Assembly (NCBI GenBank): GCA_020724775.1 | Contig: DYGG01000034.1 | Location: 1-37,410 of the forward strand | From: Ignavibacterium sp. | GTDB taxonomy: Bacteria > Zixibacteria > MSB-5A5 > GN15 > PGXB01 | Length of the DNA stretch: 37,410 nt | Reading direction: 5' to 3' | In this document: positions 8,164-16,565 of the stretch, piece by piece | How the letters are laid out: each line of letters opens with the position of its first letter | Position numbering within the stretch: position 1 is the stretch's first letter | The notes under the pieces: generated by a model | Databases searched by the model: none | The model's input: only the letters and a program-made list of their open reading frames with translations | What the model was told of the DNA's origin: nothing | Translations under genes and position numbers: made by a program

Positions 8164-9248
8164 TATCTCCTCACCGGATAACCTGAAAAAAGCAAGTCGC
8201 CTCCGCAGATTGCGAAGTTTGGGCTTCGGTACTTTATACTTTCGCGCAGTTTTCGAACGCCTATATCACCGACACTGTCAATCCCGTGCCCGATGGTCAT
8301 AGGTGCAATGACTACAAAATGTTTATCCACCAATTGCTCTTTGAGAAATGAAGTGGCCAGACGCCCGCCTCCTTCCACCAGCAGAGATGATATCTGAAAA
8401 TCTCCGGCACGCTTCAATACTTCCTTTAGAACTACACCGGTTCGGCCACTTTTCATTCGCCAGACTATCAAGTCTTTGCTTCGCAGTCTCGCTAATCCTT
8501 CCTCTCCGGTCACAACAATCGTTTTCCCGTCCTGATTATTCGCAAATAGATGTAACGATGGCGAGTATCTTATGTTCCTTGCGATGATTATCCGATACGG
8601 ACTCCGACCAGCCACCATGCGCACGGTCAATTGTGGGTTATCGGCGCGAAGAGTCCCCGCCCCTATTGCCACGGCATCGACATCCGCCCTTAGTTGATGC
8701 GCAAACCGGCGCGCCGTCTCTCCGGAAATCCCGCGTGAATCTCCGGTAATTGTGGCGATTCTCCCGTCTAACGATTGTGCCGTTTTTAGTATGACAAAGG
8801 GAAGACCTGTACGGATGTATTTTAGATAGACTTCGTTCAGTTCATCTGCCTGCTCAGCCAATACCCCGGAACGAACCGTCACCCCTGCTTTCTTTAATAA
8901 TCTTGCTCCCTGTCCGTTGACACGCCGATTGGGGTCGGTAATGGCATAAACCACTTCTTTAAGTCCCGCCTCTAAGATAGCATCAGTACAAGGATTAGTG
9001 CGACCATAGTGACAGCACGGCTCCAGATTTACATAGAGCGTACCGCCCCGGGCGTTTTCTCTGGCAGAGCGCAGCGCTTCAATTTCGGCATGAGCCCCAC
9101 CGACTCTCTTATGATATCCTTGGCCGACAATCTTCCCTTTATTGACAATTACCGCCCCTACCAGCGGATTTGGTGAAGTCGCCCCCTGTCCCCGGCGCGC
9201 TAAATCCAGCGCCTTTCGCATGAATCTTTCATCGGCCCTTTCGGCCAT
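8163..9248 (-). CDS. ribD: Bifunctional riboflavin deaminase/reductase
   Basis: A 361-residue protein with two domains. The N-terminal deaminase (1-150) carries the zinc site His53-Ala-Glu55 with Cys78 and Cys87 in EPCCHYGRTNPC. The C-terminal reductase (about 150-361) carries SLDGRIAT and LLVEGGGRLATSFL. It deaminates and then reduces the product of GTP cyclohydrolase II. It is first in the operon, directly behind the FMN riboswitch. The ATG comes right after a T-run that belongs to a hairpin, and the GGGGA forming its right arm is the only visible ribosome site, so folding of that hairpin should block both transcription and initiation. Confidence 0.96.
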   Translation of the reverse strand: MAERADERFMRKALDLARRGQGATSPNPLVGAVIVNKGKIVGQGYHKRVGGAHAEIEALRSARENARGGTLYVNLEPCCHYGRTNPCTDAILEAGLKEVVYAITDPNRRVNGQGARLLKKAGVTVRSGVLAEQADELNEVYLKYIRTGLPFVILKTAQSLDGRIATITGDSRGISGETARRFAHQLRADVDAVAIGAGTLRADNPQLTVRMVAGRSPYRIIIARNIRYSPSLHLFANNQDGKTIVVTGEEGLARLRSKDLIVWRMKSGRTGVVLKEVLKRAGDFQISSLLVEGGGRLATSFLKEQLVDKHFVVIAPMTIGHGIDSVGDIGVRKLRESIKYRSPNFAICGGDLLFSGYPVRR

Positions 9249-9273
9249 AAAAAATCCCCAATTTATATCGGGG
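9249..9273 (-). terminator. Expression-platform hairpin of the FMN riboswitch
   Basis: Minus-strand stem CCCCGA/TTGGGG with loop TATAAA, followed by A and six T. The T-run touches the ribD start codon. The right arm holds the only Shine-Dalgarno-like sequence. It can act as intrinsic terminator, ribosome-site mask, or both. Confidence 0.7.
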
Positions 9274-9303
9274 CGTAGAGATAGGATGCAACTATAGCAT
9301 CGC

Positions 9304-9420
9304 GCTCTTCTTCCATCCGGACTTTACCGTCGGTACCGGAGTTTCATCGGTTCAGTCCCGCCTTAGCGGGAGTCGCGGACTCTCACCGCCGATCGAGGAA
9401 TTTCACCTCACCCCGAAGAA
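9304..9420 (-). promoter_or_regulatory. FMN riboswitch (RFN element)
   Basis: The minus strand shows the conserved RFN blocks in order: TCTTCGGGGTGAGGTGAAA, ATTCC, CGGCGGTGAGAGTCCGCGA, a variable GC hairpin (TCCCGCTAAGGCGGGA), CCGATGAAACTCCGG, CCGACGGTAAAGTCCGGATG and the closing GAAGA. The ends pair (TCTTC with GAAGA). It lies between a promoter and ribD. Binding of FMN is expected to switch off the riboflavin operon. Confidence 0.97.
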
Positions 9421-9426
9421 TTTCCA

Positions 9427-9456
9427 ATAATATATACTGCCGCTGTGGAAAAGCAA
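9427..9456 (-). promoter_or_regulatory. Promoter of the riboflavin operon
   Basis: Minus strand: TTGCTT (9451-9456), then TATATT (9429-9434) after 16 bases or TATTAT (9427-9432) after 18. It sits directly upstream of the riboswitch, so the riboswitch would be the first part of the transcript. Confidence 0.55.
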
Positions 9457-9519
9457 TAGTAAAAATCTCGTGATTAGCAAGCCCCGTCATGTATGGTCGC
9501 CAGACTTAGGATTATAGCG

Positions 9520-12093
9520 CTACAAAGCCCGGCTGCGCCCCAGAAGGTTATCCGTTGTTTCCACAATCGATTCCCGTGTAAACGGCGGCGTTATCAGGCT
9601 GTCCACCCCGCGCGACATCAGCTCCTGGATGCTGGCGCCGAAATCCCGCTTACTAACCAGAATCGCTTTAACCTTATGGTCAAAACTTTTAATTCGCGCC
9701 AGAAAATCGAGGTCAAATCCGCCGTTGCGGTCGTAGTCGATAATCAGCAAATCAAACTTCTGAGCGGCCGACATACGAATCGCTTCCTGGCTGTCGTCAA
9801 CTGAGGTCGCGTCATATAGAGATTGCGTCAGCGCCTCGGTCAGTTCTCCTCGGAATGGCGAGGAATCGCTGATTATCAGGATTCGTTTTTTTCGGGCGGT
9901 ACCGGCGTTTCCCTCGACGTTTTCGGCAATGATACCGGAAGATCTTTGAGGCTCGGCCAATGGAAGTCTTATCGTAAAGGTCGTTCCCTTTTGAGGAATA
10001 GACTCCACTTTGAGTTGCCCTCCATGTTCTTTGATTATCCGTTGCGTAATCGCAAGCCCCAAGCCGGTTCCCTTTTCTCCCTTGGTAGTGAAGAACGGCT
10101 CAAAAATCCTTTCCATCACTTCCCGCGGCATACCGATACCGGTATCGCTTATAGTCACGATAGCCTCTGTGTCTTTACTTCTTGAGCGAACCGCTATTTC
10201 TCCGCCTTCTGGAATGGCATCCAGCGCGTTAAGAAGAATATTGGTGAACACCTCGCGAAGTTCCGACTGGTCCGCCAGGACTTTCATTTCCGGCTCCAGT
10301 TCCTTGGTGAGGACAACTTTCTGCCCCTTCTCTTCGTTTATTCGACGCCAGCGCGGTTTAATCATCTCCAGGGTGTCCTCTATCAACGACTCCACGTCGG
10401 TCATTACCTTCTTCTGCTCCCGCTTCTGGCGGGAAAGTTGCCGCAGACGATTCAGAATCTCACCGGAATCGACCGCCGACTGCTCGATTATACGAAGGTC
10501 GTTTTCAATCTTCGCTTTTTTCTCGGGACTGAATTCTCCCTCCAGTCGATTTGCGATAATCTGGCTCCGTCCCAGAATGCCGCCAATAATGTTGTTCAAA
10601 TCATGGAAGACGCCGCCGGCAAGTTCCCCAATCGTCCGCAGGTTCTCCAGAATAGTCATCTGGACATGCATCTCTTCCAGTTGCCTTATATAGACATCCA
10701 TCGACCGTTTATTTTCAGCAATGACAAAAACCTTCCCCAGATAGTCTGCCAGAGTCTGGATAATATGCAGGTGACGCAGAAGATAATTATCGCTCATCGG
10801 GGAACCTGCCCCCAGAATTCCCAGGATATTGTCGCCATTCATAATCGGAACCAGAAGGGACGAGCGGACTCCTTCTTGGGACAACTGCTTTTCGATGCTG
10901 TTGGAAAAATTCACCGCCAGATTATCGCGAAAGTAATATCGCCCGGTCTCTATTACCTTTTCAAAGCCCGTCCCGGCAATTCGAAAATTGCTCAAACGGC
11001 CGTAACTTGAGGTGCCCGTTAGGATCGCCACACCTTCCATCTCCAGGCGATTCTCCAGTTGATAATATTTTCCGATTGACAGCCGGTTAACCGCCATAAA
11101 TTCATTAAGAGTCGGCAGCAGAAACTCCATCAGGTCCTGACGTGAACGACCAGCGCTGTTAATGTCATTGACTATCGAGAAAATTCTTCTCCAGTCCGGC
11201 GTCTGGGCGAAATGTAATGGGCTTAAGCCGTTCAAAATATGCCGCAGACGCGAGAAGAAAAGGGCGACAGAGTAAGAGGTTATATTCGGTATCAATCCAT
11301 TCAGGAGATATTCGGTATCACCGATTTTCCCTCCCAGCGCAAAGCGAACCCCCGGCGGCGCCGACAGTTCGGTGGCATACCCCGGAACCGAGCCGGAGGG
11401 GGCAAAGAGTCTGCCATCTTTGAGAGTCTGTCTAATCTCCTTAGCCGCATCCCCTTCGAGAACCGGAGGTGTTTCCTCGTAATGCCCAATCTGGCCCGCC
11501 ATTCTTCGCAGGATGAATTGTTCTCCCGAACTGTAATAGAACGACGCCATGCCACCGCCCAGGAATTCCACCATCCAGCCGGGCAGGGAGCGGAGAAACT
11601 GGTCCGGTGAGCGCTCGGTTGAAACCTGCTGTAAAACCTGTAACGCAATCGCCTCACCACCGGCAAGACGGTCATTTATATCAAAAATCAGATTGAAATA
11701 TTCCGATACCGAAAATTTGTCCAAAAACCTGTGCCACTCACCTTCAATCTGTTCGCGGCTTTCGCTAAGGACTCCCCCTACAACCACCCCCTCGACGCCA
11801 ATCGGGTAAAATTTTCTCCCGTCAACCGATATCGGATCACTATATAACTCAAACTGTTTATATACCAGGTCTTCAAATACCTCAGGATAAATGGGGCTTT
11901 CCAGCATCTCTGTCGGGATATAGAGAAATCTCTCATCGTGGCTGTTAAGAATTTTGTCTGTGACTGAGTAGAATAAGCCGGGGAGAATTGTCGTCAGATA
12001 CAGTTTTATCGATGAGTCAAAAGGGACGGTATCCCTCTTCAGTACCAGTTCTTCGTACTGGGCTTCACTGAGGATTTTTATTTTGTAACTCAT
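9520..12093 (-). CDS. GAF-domain hybrid histidine kinase with receiver domain
   Basis: An 857-residue soluble signalling protein without obvious membrane segments. Residues 1-300 form an unrecognised sensory region. A GAF-like domain spans about 305-460. The HisKA dimerisation helix has the phosphorylatable His497 in GGVFHDLNN, and the HATPase domain (about 600-720) has the N box LLNALDAI, DTGIGMP and KGTGLGLA loops. A receiver domain (about 737-857) has its likely phospho-acceptor at Asp786 (LLIIDYD). The catalytic kinase motifs look intact. The receiver has a reduced acidic pocket (ISDSS instead of the usual DD). It lies 34 bases downstream of a related GAF protein, so the two are probably co-transcribed. 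A phosphotransfer partner is not evident beside it. Confidence 0.88.
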   Translation of the reverse strand: MSYKIKILSEAQYEELVLKRDTVPFDSSIKLYLTTILPGLFYSVTDKILNSHDERFLYIPTEMLESPIYPEVFEDLVYKQFELYSDPISVDGRKFYPIGVEGVVVGGVLSESREQIEGEWHRFLDKFSVSEYFNLIFDINDRLAGGEAIALQVLQQVSTERSPDQFLRSLPGWMVEFLGGGMASFYYSSGEQFILRRMAGQIGHYEETPPVLEGDAAKEIRQTLKDGRLFAPSGSVPGYATELSAPPGVRFALGGKIGDTEYLLNGLIPNITSYSVALFFSRLRHILNGLSPLHFAQTPDWRRIFSIVNDINSAGRSRQDLMEFLLPTLNEFMAVNRLSIGKYYQLENRLEMEGVAILTGTSSYGRLSNFRIAGTGFEKVIETGRYYFRDNLAVNFSNSIEKQLSQEGVRSSLLVPIMNGDNILGILGAGSPMSDNYLLRHLHIIQTLADYLGKVFVIAENKRSMDVYIRQLEEMHVQMTILENLRTIGELAGGVFHDLNNIIGGILGRSQIIANRLEGEFSPEKKAKIENDLRIIEQSAVDSGEILNRLRQLSRQKREQKKVMTDVESLIEDTLEMIKPRWRRINEEKGQKVVLTKELEPEMKVLADQSELREVFTNILLNALDAIPEGGEIAVRSRSKDTEAIVTISDTGIGMPREVMERIFEPFFTTKGEKGTGLGLAITQRIIKEHGGQLKVESIPQKGTTFTIRLPLAEPQRSSGIIAENVEGNAGTARKKRILIISDSSPFRGELTEALTQSLYDATSVDDSQEAIRMSAAQKFDLLIIDYDRNGGFDLDFLARIKSFDHKVKAILVSKRDFGASIQELMSRGVDSLITPPFTRESIVETTDNLLGRSRAL

Positions 12094-12127
12094 ATGCTCT
12101 CGCCTTAAATCCGGTTGTCTGCTCGCT

Positions 12128-14134
12128 CTATCGTTCGTTAATCAGCGAAATGAGCCGATTGGTGGAGTATTCCATCGCCTCCAGAATCTTCTGCGAATCC
12201 TCAGTTTTCTCAAATCCCCGTAATTTCAATAAATCGATTGACCCTTGAATTCGGGTCAGCGGCGTTTTCAGTTCCTGAAAAAAATCCCTGGTCGTGCCTG
12301 TTATCGGAGTGCCGCTATCCTGTTCGTTCTCGGGAAGCAACAGCGCTCGGCTCAATTGTGTCGATTTTATTCCCTGCGCCATAACGGCGGCGGCCGCCCG
12401 CGCAAAGGTCAACGCGGTAGCATCCAGAGGCGAACGGTTCCAGTTACGCATCTCCGCCATGGTGATTATTCCGTAAACCAGTCCGTTCACGGCAATTGGC
12501 ATAATGATTGCCGACTGTACCTCTCCAAACGCCAAACCTTCCGCCTCAGCCGCATCCAACCGTGATTCGCCATCCTGCTGGTTTATCAGAAGTGGCCGGT
12601 TTTCTCTTATAACCAAGTAGTGCCACGGTATCAACTCCTGAGACAGGGCTACTTTGCTGTTTCTTATCCCCGGAAAGGGACGAGCCGTTTGAATCGCTTT
12701 TGTGATCAGGTGGTCTCGCTCTCTGTTTAGAATGCTAAGACGTATCATGGTCGTTCGCACATTTTCGAACAGAATCGGCGCCGCTTCCGCCAGGAATGAA
12801 TCAATATCGGTGGCCGACTCCTGCACCTGGCAGAGCGAGCCGATGCCATTGAGAAATCTATCCCGGTCAAAGGAAACCATCCGCAAAAATTCCTCTTCCA
12901 GCGCCGGCGCCATTGCCGCCGCCAGCATTTCGCTCCGGTCCATCTCTTTAAACCCAAATCGTCCCGGCTGAGGATGCCCCAGTGTTATAATCCCGGTCAG
13001 ACGTCCGTTACATACTATCGGAACGGCCATAATCGATTTTAGCCCGCAACTGGCTATCAAAATATCAACCTGCTCACTTGGCAATTTGGTTATATCGTTT
13101 ATCACCAGGCTTCTCCGCTGACGAATAAGCGGCTCCAGATAATCTCTGTCTCTGACCGTCGTGGTCACTCCATTCTGAAGTATATTGCCGTTTATTCCAG
13201 CGATATAGCGGCGCAGGTCCCAGGCGCTTTTGTCCGGGACCGAAAGGATGAAGAATTCCGCTCCCACGGCACGATTAAACAGGGTATAAAATCCTCTGAT
13301 AAGATTCTTCAGTTCAGTTCGATTCTTCACCAGCGCCCGCATTTGTCTGAGATATTCCAGCGATTCCTGGTCATACTGCGACTGCAGTCGCAGTCTTTTC
13401 AACTCTATGCCGGACACCAGGCGCTTTCCCAGAGCTTCCAGCAGCGCTTCTTCTCTCTCGTCACCTTTTCCCTTCTCCGCATCCCAGAGCATCAGAGCCC
13501 CTATGACCCCTTTGCCGGTTCTCAATTTTACGGCGCGAGCAGGATTTAATCTTTCAATCAAGGTTTGGGCATCAATTTCGGGGTTCTCTCCCAGAATTTC
13601 CTCGCATCTCAGTTTCAGATTTTCATCCATCCCCTCGCAACCAATAATCTGATTGCCTCGGCCATTCAATCGTACTATCGCCGCCGCCTTGAAACCGTCG
13701 TGCCCGCACAGCATTTGCGGGAGTTTGCGAATGAACTGCGTTATATCGGGATAACGTTCGGTCTCTTCGATGATTCTGCTGAGCCGTGCCATGCGACTCT
13801 TATCATTGGTTTCTTCCGTTCGCACTGTCTTCCGTGACGGCACCCAGATTGATATTCCGGCCAGCATCAAGGTGACTCCGGTCACCATTCCGATTACAAG
13901 AATCAATTCCAGGTAGACCGGTTCGGAAAGAAAAGGAATCGTTTCAAATAGATTCTGATTATGCGCCGATTGAATCAACGAGACCAGCGCCAGAGTCGCC
14001 AGACCTGACCGGGCATAATTGTAACTGGCTTTATTGTCGGAGAATATTTTTTCTCTCATTCTCACCAGCAAACCAAACAGCAACACGAATATGACTGTAA
14101 ATAGCGAATCAAGAATGAACTGTGACACAGCCAC
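12128..14134 (-). CDS. Membrane GAF protein with degenerate HisKA domain and no ATPase domain
   Basis: A 668-residue protein. Three N-terminal membrane helices (about 5-25, 43-60, 75-98) are followed by GAF-type domains (about 110-260, 265-430, 435-600), seen in repeated SIMAVPIV...GIITLG and AIIMPIAV...GIITMAE patterns. The C-terminal 49 residues resemble the HisKA helix, FFQELKTPLTRIQGSIDLL, but the position of the phosphorylatable His is Gln620, and there is no HATPase domain after it. It cannot be an ordinary histidine kinase. It may be a scaffold or a partner of the hybrid kinase encoded downstream in the same operon. The start is GTG with GGAG 8 bases upstream. Confidence 0.85.
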   Translation of the reverse strand: MAVSQFILDSLFTVIFVLLFGLLVRMREKIFSDNKASYNYARSGLATLALVSLIQSAHNQNLFETIPFLSEPVYLELILVIGMVTGVTLMLAGISIWVPSRKTVRTEETNDKSRMARLSRIIEETERYPDITQFIRKLPQMLCGHDGFKAAAIVRLNGRGNQIIGCEGMDENLKLRCEEILGENPEIDAQTLIERLNPARAVKLRTGKGVIGALMLWDAEKGKGDEREEALLEALGKRLVSGIELKRLRLQSQYDQESLEYLRQMRALVKNRTELKNLIRGFYTLFNRAVGAEFFILSVPDKSAWDLRRYIAGINGNILQNGVTTTVRDRDYLEPLIRQRRSLVINDITKLPSEQVDILIASCGLKSIMAVPIVCNGRLTGIITLGHPQPGRFGFKEMDRSEMLAAAMAPALEEEFLRMVSFDRDRFLNGIGSLCQVQESATDIDSFLAEAAPILFENVRTTMIRLSILNRERDHLITKAIQTARPFPGIRNSKVALSQELIPWHYLVIRENRPLLINQQDGESRLDAAEAEGLAFGEVQSAIIMPIAVNGLVYGIITMAEMRNWNRSPLDATALTFARAAAAVMAQGIKSTQLSRALLLPENEQDSGTPITGTTRDFFQELKTPLTRIQGSIDLLKLRGFEKTEDSQKILEAMEYSTNRLISLINER

Positions 14135-14352
14135 GCTCCAGGCTCCAATTGTTTATTAGACAAAAAGTTATATTTACTCTATTTTTCGGCAATTTTGACA
14201 GTTTCATTAACATCTATTGCCCCTTCCCAACATGGTTGCCCTCCTCTTATCAGGGGATTCTCCCTACAATATTTCCTTCTCGCTCAAACCCGGAATGAAC
14301 CGCCCTTGAGTTAATATCCACAAAGACAACAAGTTGTCGTCCCCCCAGGACA
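14135..14352. other. Intergenic region between divergent genes
   Basis: No ORF is supported. The part nearest 14134 is AT-rich and should hold the promoter of the minus-strand signalling operon, but I found no convincing -35/-10 pair with a normal spacer. The right edge runs into the sigma-54-like site. Confidence 0.4.
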
Positions 14353-14369
14353 CCGGCACACTGCTTGCT
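14353..14369 (+). promoter_or_regulatory. Sigma-54-like (-24/-12) promoter
   Basis: CCGGCACACTGCTTGCT matches the sigma-54 core GGCAC-N5-TTGC exactly, with GG (14355-14356) and GC (14367-14368) separated by 10 bases as required. It lies about 90 bases before the lipoprotein start. A sigma-54 activator gene occurs elsewhere in the window (28599-29945). Confidence 0.6.
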
Positions 14370-14456
14370 GAATTCTCCCGGAAATCTTCAGGTTGCGGCC
14401 TATCGCCGAACCTTTATCACCAGACCTAAACTCGCTTTGTGCGAGGGGGAGGATTA

Positions 14457-15227
14457 ATGCTCAGGTTTCAAATTAATCTGCGTTTTTCTTTGATTCTTAT
14501 CGCCCTTACTGCCTTATATGCAGGCTGCTCTGAGAATGACACTCTCTATTCAGGAAGAGGTTCCACTGACGCCGATATCTCCCGCTATTTTCCCTTGCAG
14601 ACCGGAAAGGCTGTCGATTTTGTAATCAAAGACCAGTCAAATCAGAACCAGTTGAGGGAACGATTCCTGATTGGGAGTCCGGTGATTCTTATTGGACAAC
14701 AAGGGTATCGCTGGCTCTCCTATGACTTAAGATACCCCACATACATCGATACTGGATTTATGCAAATTCGCAATAATGCCCTTTATTATTACGATACTCC
14801 TGTTTCTCTCCCGGAAAAACTGCTTGAGGCGCCGGTAGAAGTCGGTAAATCATGGCTTCGTTTCGACCCGACCGAACTTTCCCTTGGCGATACCAATAAT
14901 TATATCGATGACCTGGGGGACGGCCAGAAAGACGAAGATTCGACCACTTTTCCCGGCGGCAACAATCACTCCGGCTCATTCGTCGGCAAGAACTATCCTA
15001 CATTCGGCTCCAATTACTTTATCATCGCTGCCATTGAAGATATTCAACTGGAGGATGGCAATATCTATCGCAACTGCGTCTGTGTTGAAAACCGCTCCGG
15101 CAGTATGGTGAATCGCTACTGGTATGCCCCCGGCGCCGGGCTGGTCAGATATTCTATCGATGCTACTTCAACCACCTATCCGGGTGGACAGATAATCGGC
15201 GAAATCGCCGCCCCCGCAAACTTTTAA
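14457..15227 (+). CDS. Lipoprotein of unknown function
   Basis: A 256-residue predicted lipoprotein. The signal peptide RFQINLRFSLILIALTALYA ends in a lipobox, and Cys24 is the lipidated residue. The mature part begins with a Ser/Asp-rich linker and contains the block RYFPLQTGKAVDF, which recurs in many secreted hypothetical proteins, and a late RYWYAPGAGLVRYSID segment of the same type. It probably forms a beta-rich periplasmic domain. A GTG 18 bases upstream is in frame, but the ATG at 14457 has GGGGGAGGA just before it, so it is chosen. It stands alone on the plus strand behind a sigma-54-like promoter. The function is not known. Confidence 0.82.
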   Translation: MLRFQINLRFSLILIALTALYAGCSENDTLYSGRGSTDADISRYFPLQTGKAVDFVIKDQSNQNQLRERFLIGSPVILIGQQGYRWLSYDLRYPTYIDTGFMQIRNNALYYYDTPVSLPEKLLEAPVEVGKSWLRFDPTELSLGDTNNYIDDLGDGQKDEDSTTFPGGNNHSGSFVGKNYPTFGSNYFIIAAIEDIQLEDGNIYRNCVCVENRSGSMVNRYWYAPGAGLVRYSIDATSTTYPGGQIIGEIAAPANF

Positions 15228-15239
15228 TTGTAACAGCCA

Positions 15240-15278
15240 ACTAAAATACAAACCGGGGAGCGGATAACCGCTTCCCGG
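15240..15278. terminator. Hairpin terminator between converging genes
   Basis: An 11-bp stem CCGGGGAGCGG (15253-15263) / CCGCTTCCCGG (15268-15278) with one G-T pair and loop ATAA. On the minus strand it is followed by TTTGTATTTTAG, so it best serves the minus-strand operon ending at 15302. It may also stop the plus-strand lipoprotein transcript. Confidence 0.7.
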
Positions 15279-15301
15279 CAGTCTTCTGCTTATGGCTTAT
15301 C

Positions 15302-15946
15302 TTAATGGCTCGCCAATTTACTGAAATTGCGAAAGTGTACCTTGGCAACCTTTTCCAATGCCTTTTTTCCGTACTGTGCCACGAATACCACCGCCGCTTC
15401 ATCGACCGGGGCTCCGGCGCCTTTTGGAATAGTCATTTTGTATTCCGATGACAACCGCTGCAGATATCTTACAAACTGCGCCCGCGCCAGAATCGATGCT
15501 GCCGCCACCTGCGGCAAAGCCTCGGCCCGGACCTGCTGCCGCACCGGAATCTGCTTCCCCTTCTCCATCAGCGCCTTCTCAATATATTCGGTTTTGCCGA
15601 ATTTGTCAGAGACCACTTGCACAATCACTTCTTTTTCCGCCAGATTCTCAATCACCCGGCAGTGCCCCCAGGCTAACAGACGATTCAGGTTTCGGATTTT
15701 GGCATATAACTCGTTATATTTTTCAGGTCCTATAGTCACTATCGCGTTTGGAAAGTTGCCCTTTATCCAATCGGCAAGTTCCATTATCCGGCTGTCGGCT
15801 ATCAGTTTGGAGTCTCTGACCCCCCGCCCCAATAGCAACTTTTCTCCTTCTTCGTCCGCAACCACCCCGGCGATGACTAACGGACCAAAAAAATCCCCCT
15901 TGCCCGATTCATCGACACCCAGAAGGCCCGCCATCGACTTTATCAA
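15302..15946 (-). CDS. rnhC: Ribonuclease HIII, short form
   Basis: A 214-residue RNase H type 2 enzyme that cuts the RNA strand of RNA-DNA hybrids. The signature VDESGKGDFFGPLVIAGV (11-28) with Asp12, Glu13 and Asp18 is the HIII form; HII enzymes have DEAGRGPLAGP. VRDSKL and the C-terminal HFRNFSKL are also HIII-like. Typical RNase HIII has about 300 residues with an N-terminal TBP-like substrate-binding domain, and that domain is absent here. The start overlaps the efp stop by 4 bases. An alternative start, MAGLLG, lies 12 bases further in and would be equally functional. Confidence 0.88.
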   Translation of the reverse strand: MIKSMAGLLGVDESGKGDFFGPLVIAGVVADEEGEKLLLGRGVRDSKLIADSRIMELADWIKGNFPNAIVTIGPEKYNELYAKIRNLNRLLAWGHCRVIENLAEKEVIVQVVSDKFGKTEYIEKALMEKGKQIPVRQQVRAEALPQVAAASILARAQFVRYLQRLSSEYKMTIPKGAGAPVDEAAVVFVAQYGKKALEKVAKVHFRNFSKLASH

Positions 15947-16503
15947 TTATCCCGTTCCAGATATTCACTGGTTCTGGTATCGACTCTGACCATATCCCCC
16001 TCCTTGACAAACAGGGGGACTTTTATCTGAAGTCCCGTCTCCAGCGTTGCCGGTTTCATTATGTTCGAAACTGAGTCCCCTTTCACCGCCGGTTCCGACT
16101 GCGTCACCTTCAGAACTACCGAGGCCGGAAGTTCCAGCGATATCGGCTTGCCTTCAAAGAACAGAATATTGTATTCGTGATTCTCCATCAGGAACCATCG
16201 TCCCTCACCCAGATGCTCCGCATCAATCGTCACCTGGTCAAAACTGGATGAATCCATGAAAGTATATTCTTCACTCTGAACATACAGATATTGCATAGTT
16301 CGCATCTCTAAATCGGGAGGGTCAAAACTCTCGGTTGTCAGGAAAGATTTCTCAATCACCTGACCGGTTATCAGGTGCTTCATCTTGGCTTTCACATGCG
16401 GTCTTCCCCGGCCCATTTTCACATGCTGAAAATCGACTATGTAATAGGGGGACCCTTCGAACATCAGTTTCAGTCCCTTTCGAAAATCATTGGGAGAAAT
16501 CAT
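15943..16503 (-). CDS. efp: Elongation factor P
   Basis: A 186-residue EF-P, which relieves ribosome stalling at polyproline. The three-domain layout is clear: MISPNDFRKGL at the start, FQHVKMGRGRPHVKAKMKHL as the domain I loop, and a C-terminal PATLETGLQIKVPLFVKEGDMVRVDTRT. The loop residue that is lysine in the E. coli type (KPGKG) is Arg32 here. Arg32 is the rhamnosylated position in EarP-type EF-P. Neither earP nor epmA/epmB is in the window. Two tandem ATGs follow AGGAGG; the second (16503) has better spacing and gives the normal N-terminus. Upstream in-frame codons are not conserved. Confidence 0.95.
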   Translation of the reverse strand: MISPNDFRKGLKLMFEGSPYYIVDFQHVKMGRGRPHVKAKMKHLITGQVIEKSFLTTESFDPPDLEMRTMQYLYVQSEEYTFMDSSSFDQVTIDAEHLGEGRWFLMENHEYNILFFEGKPISLELPASVVLKVTQSEPAVKGDSVSNIMKPATLETGLQIKVPLFVKEGDMVRVDTRTSEYLERDN

Positions 16504-16565
16504 CATACCTCCTAAAATTGCAGCCGGCAATATAGGAAATTCCGCCCGGAGTGGCAATAATTTTG

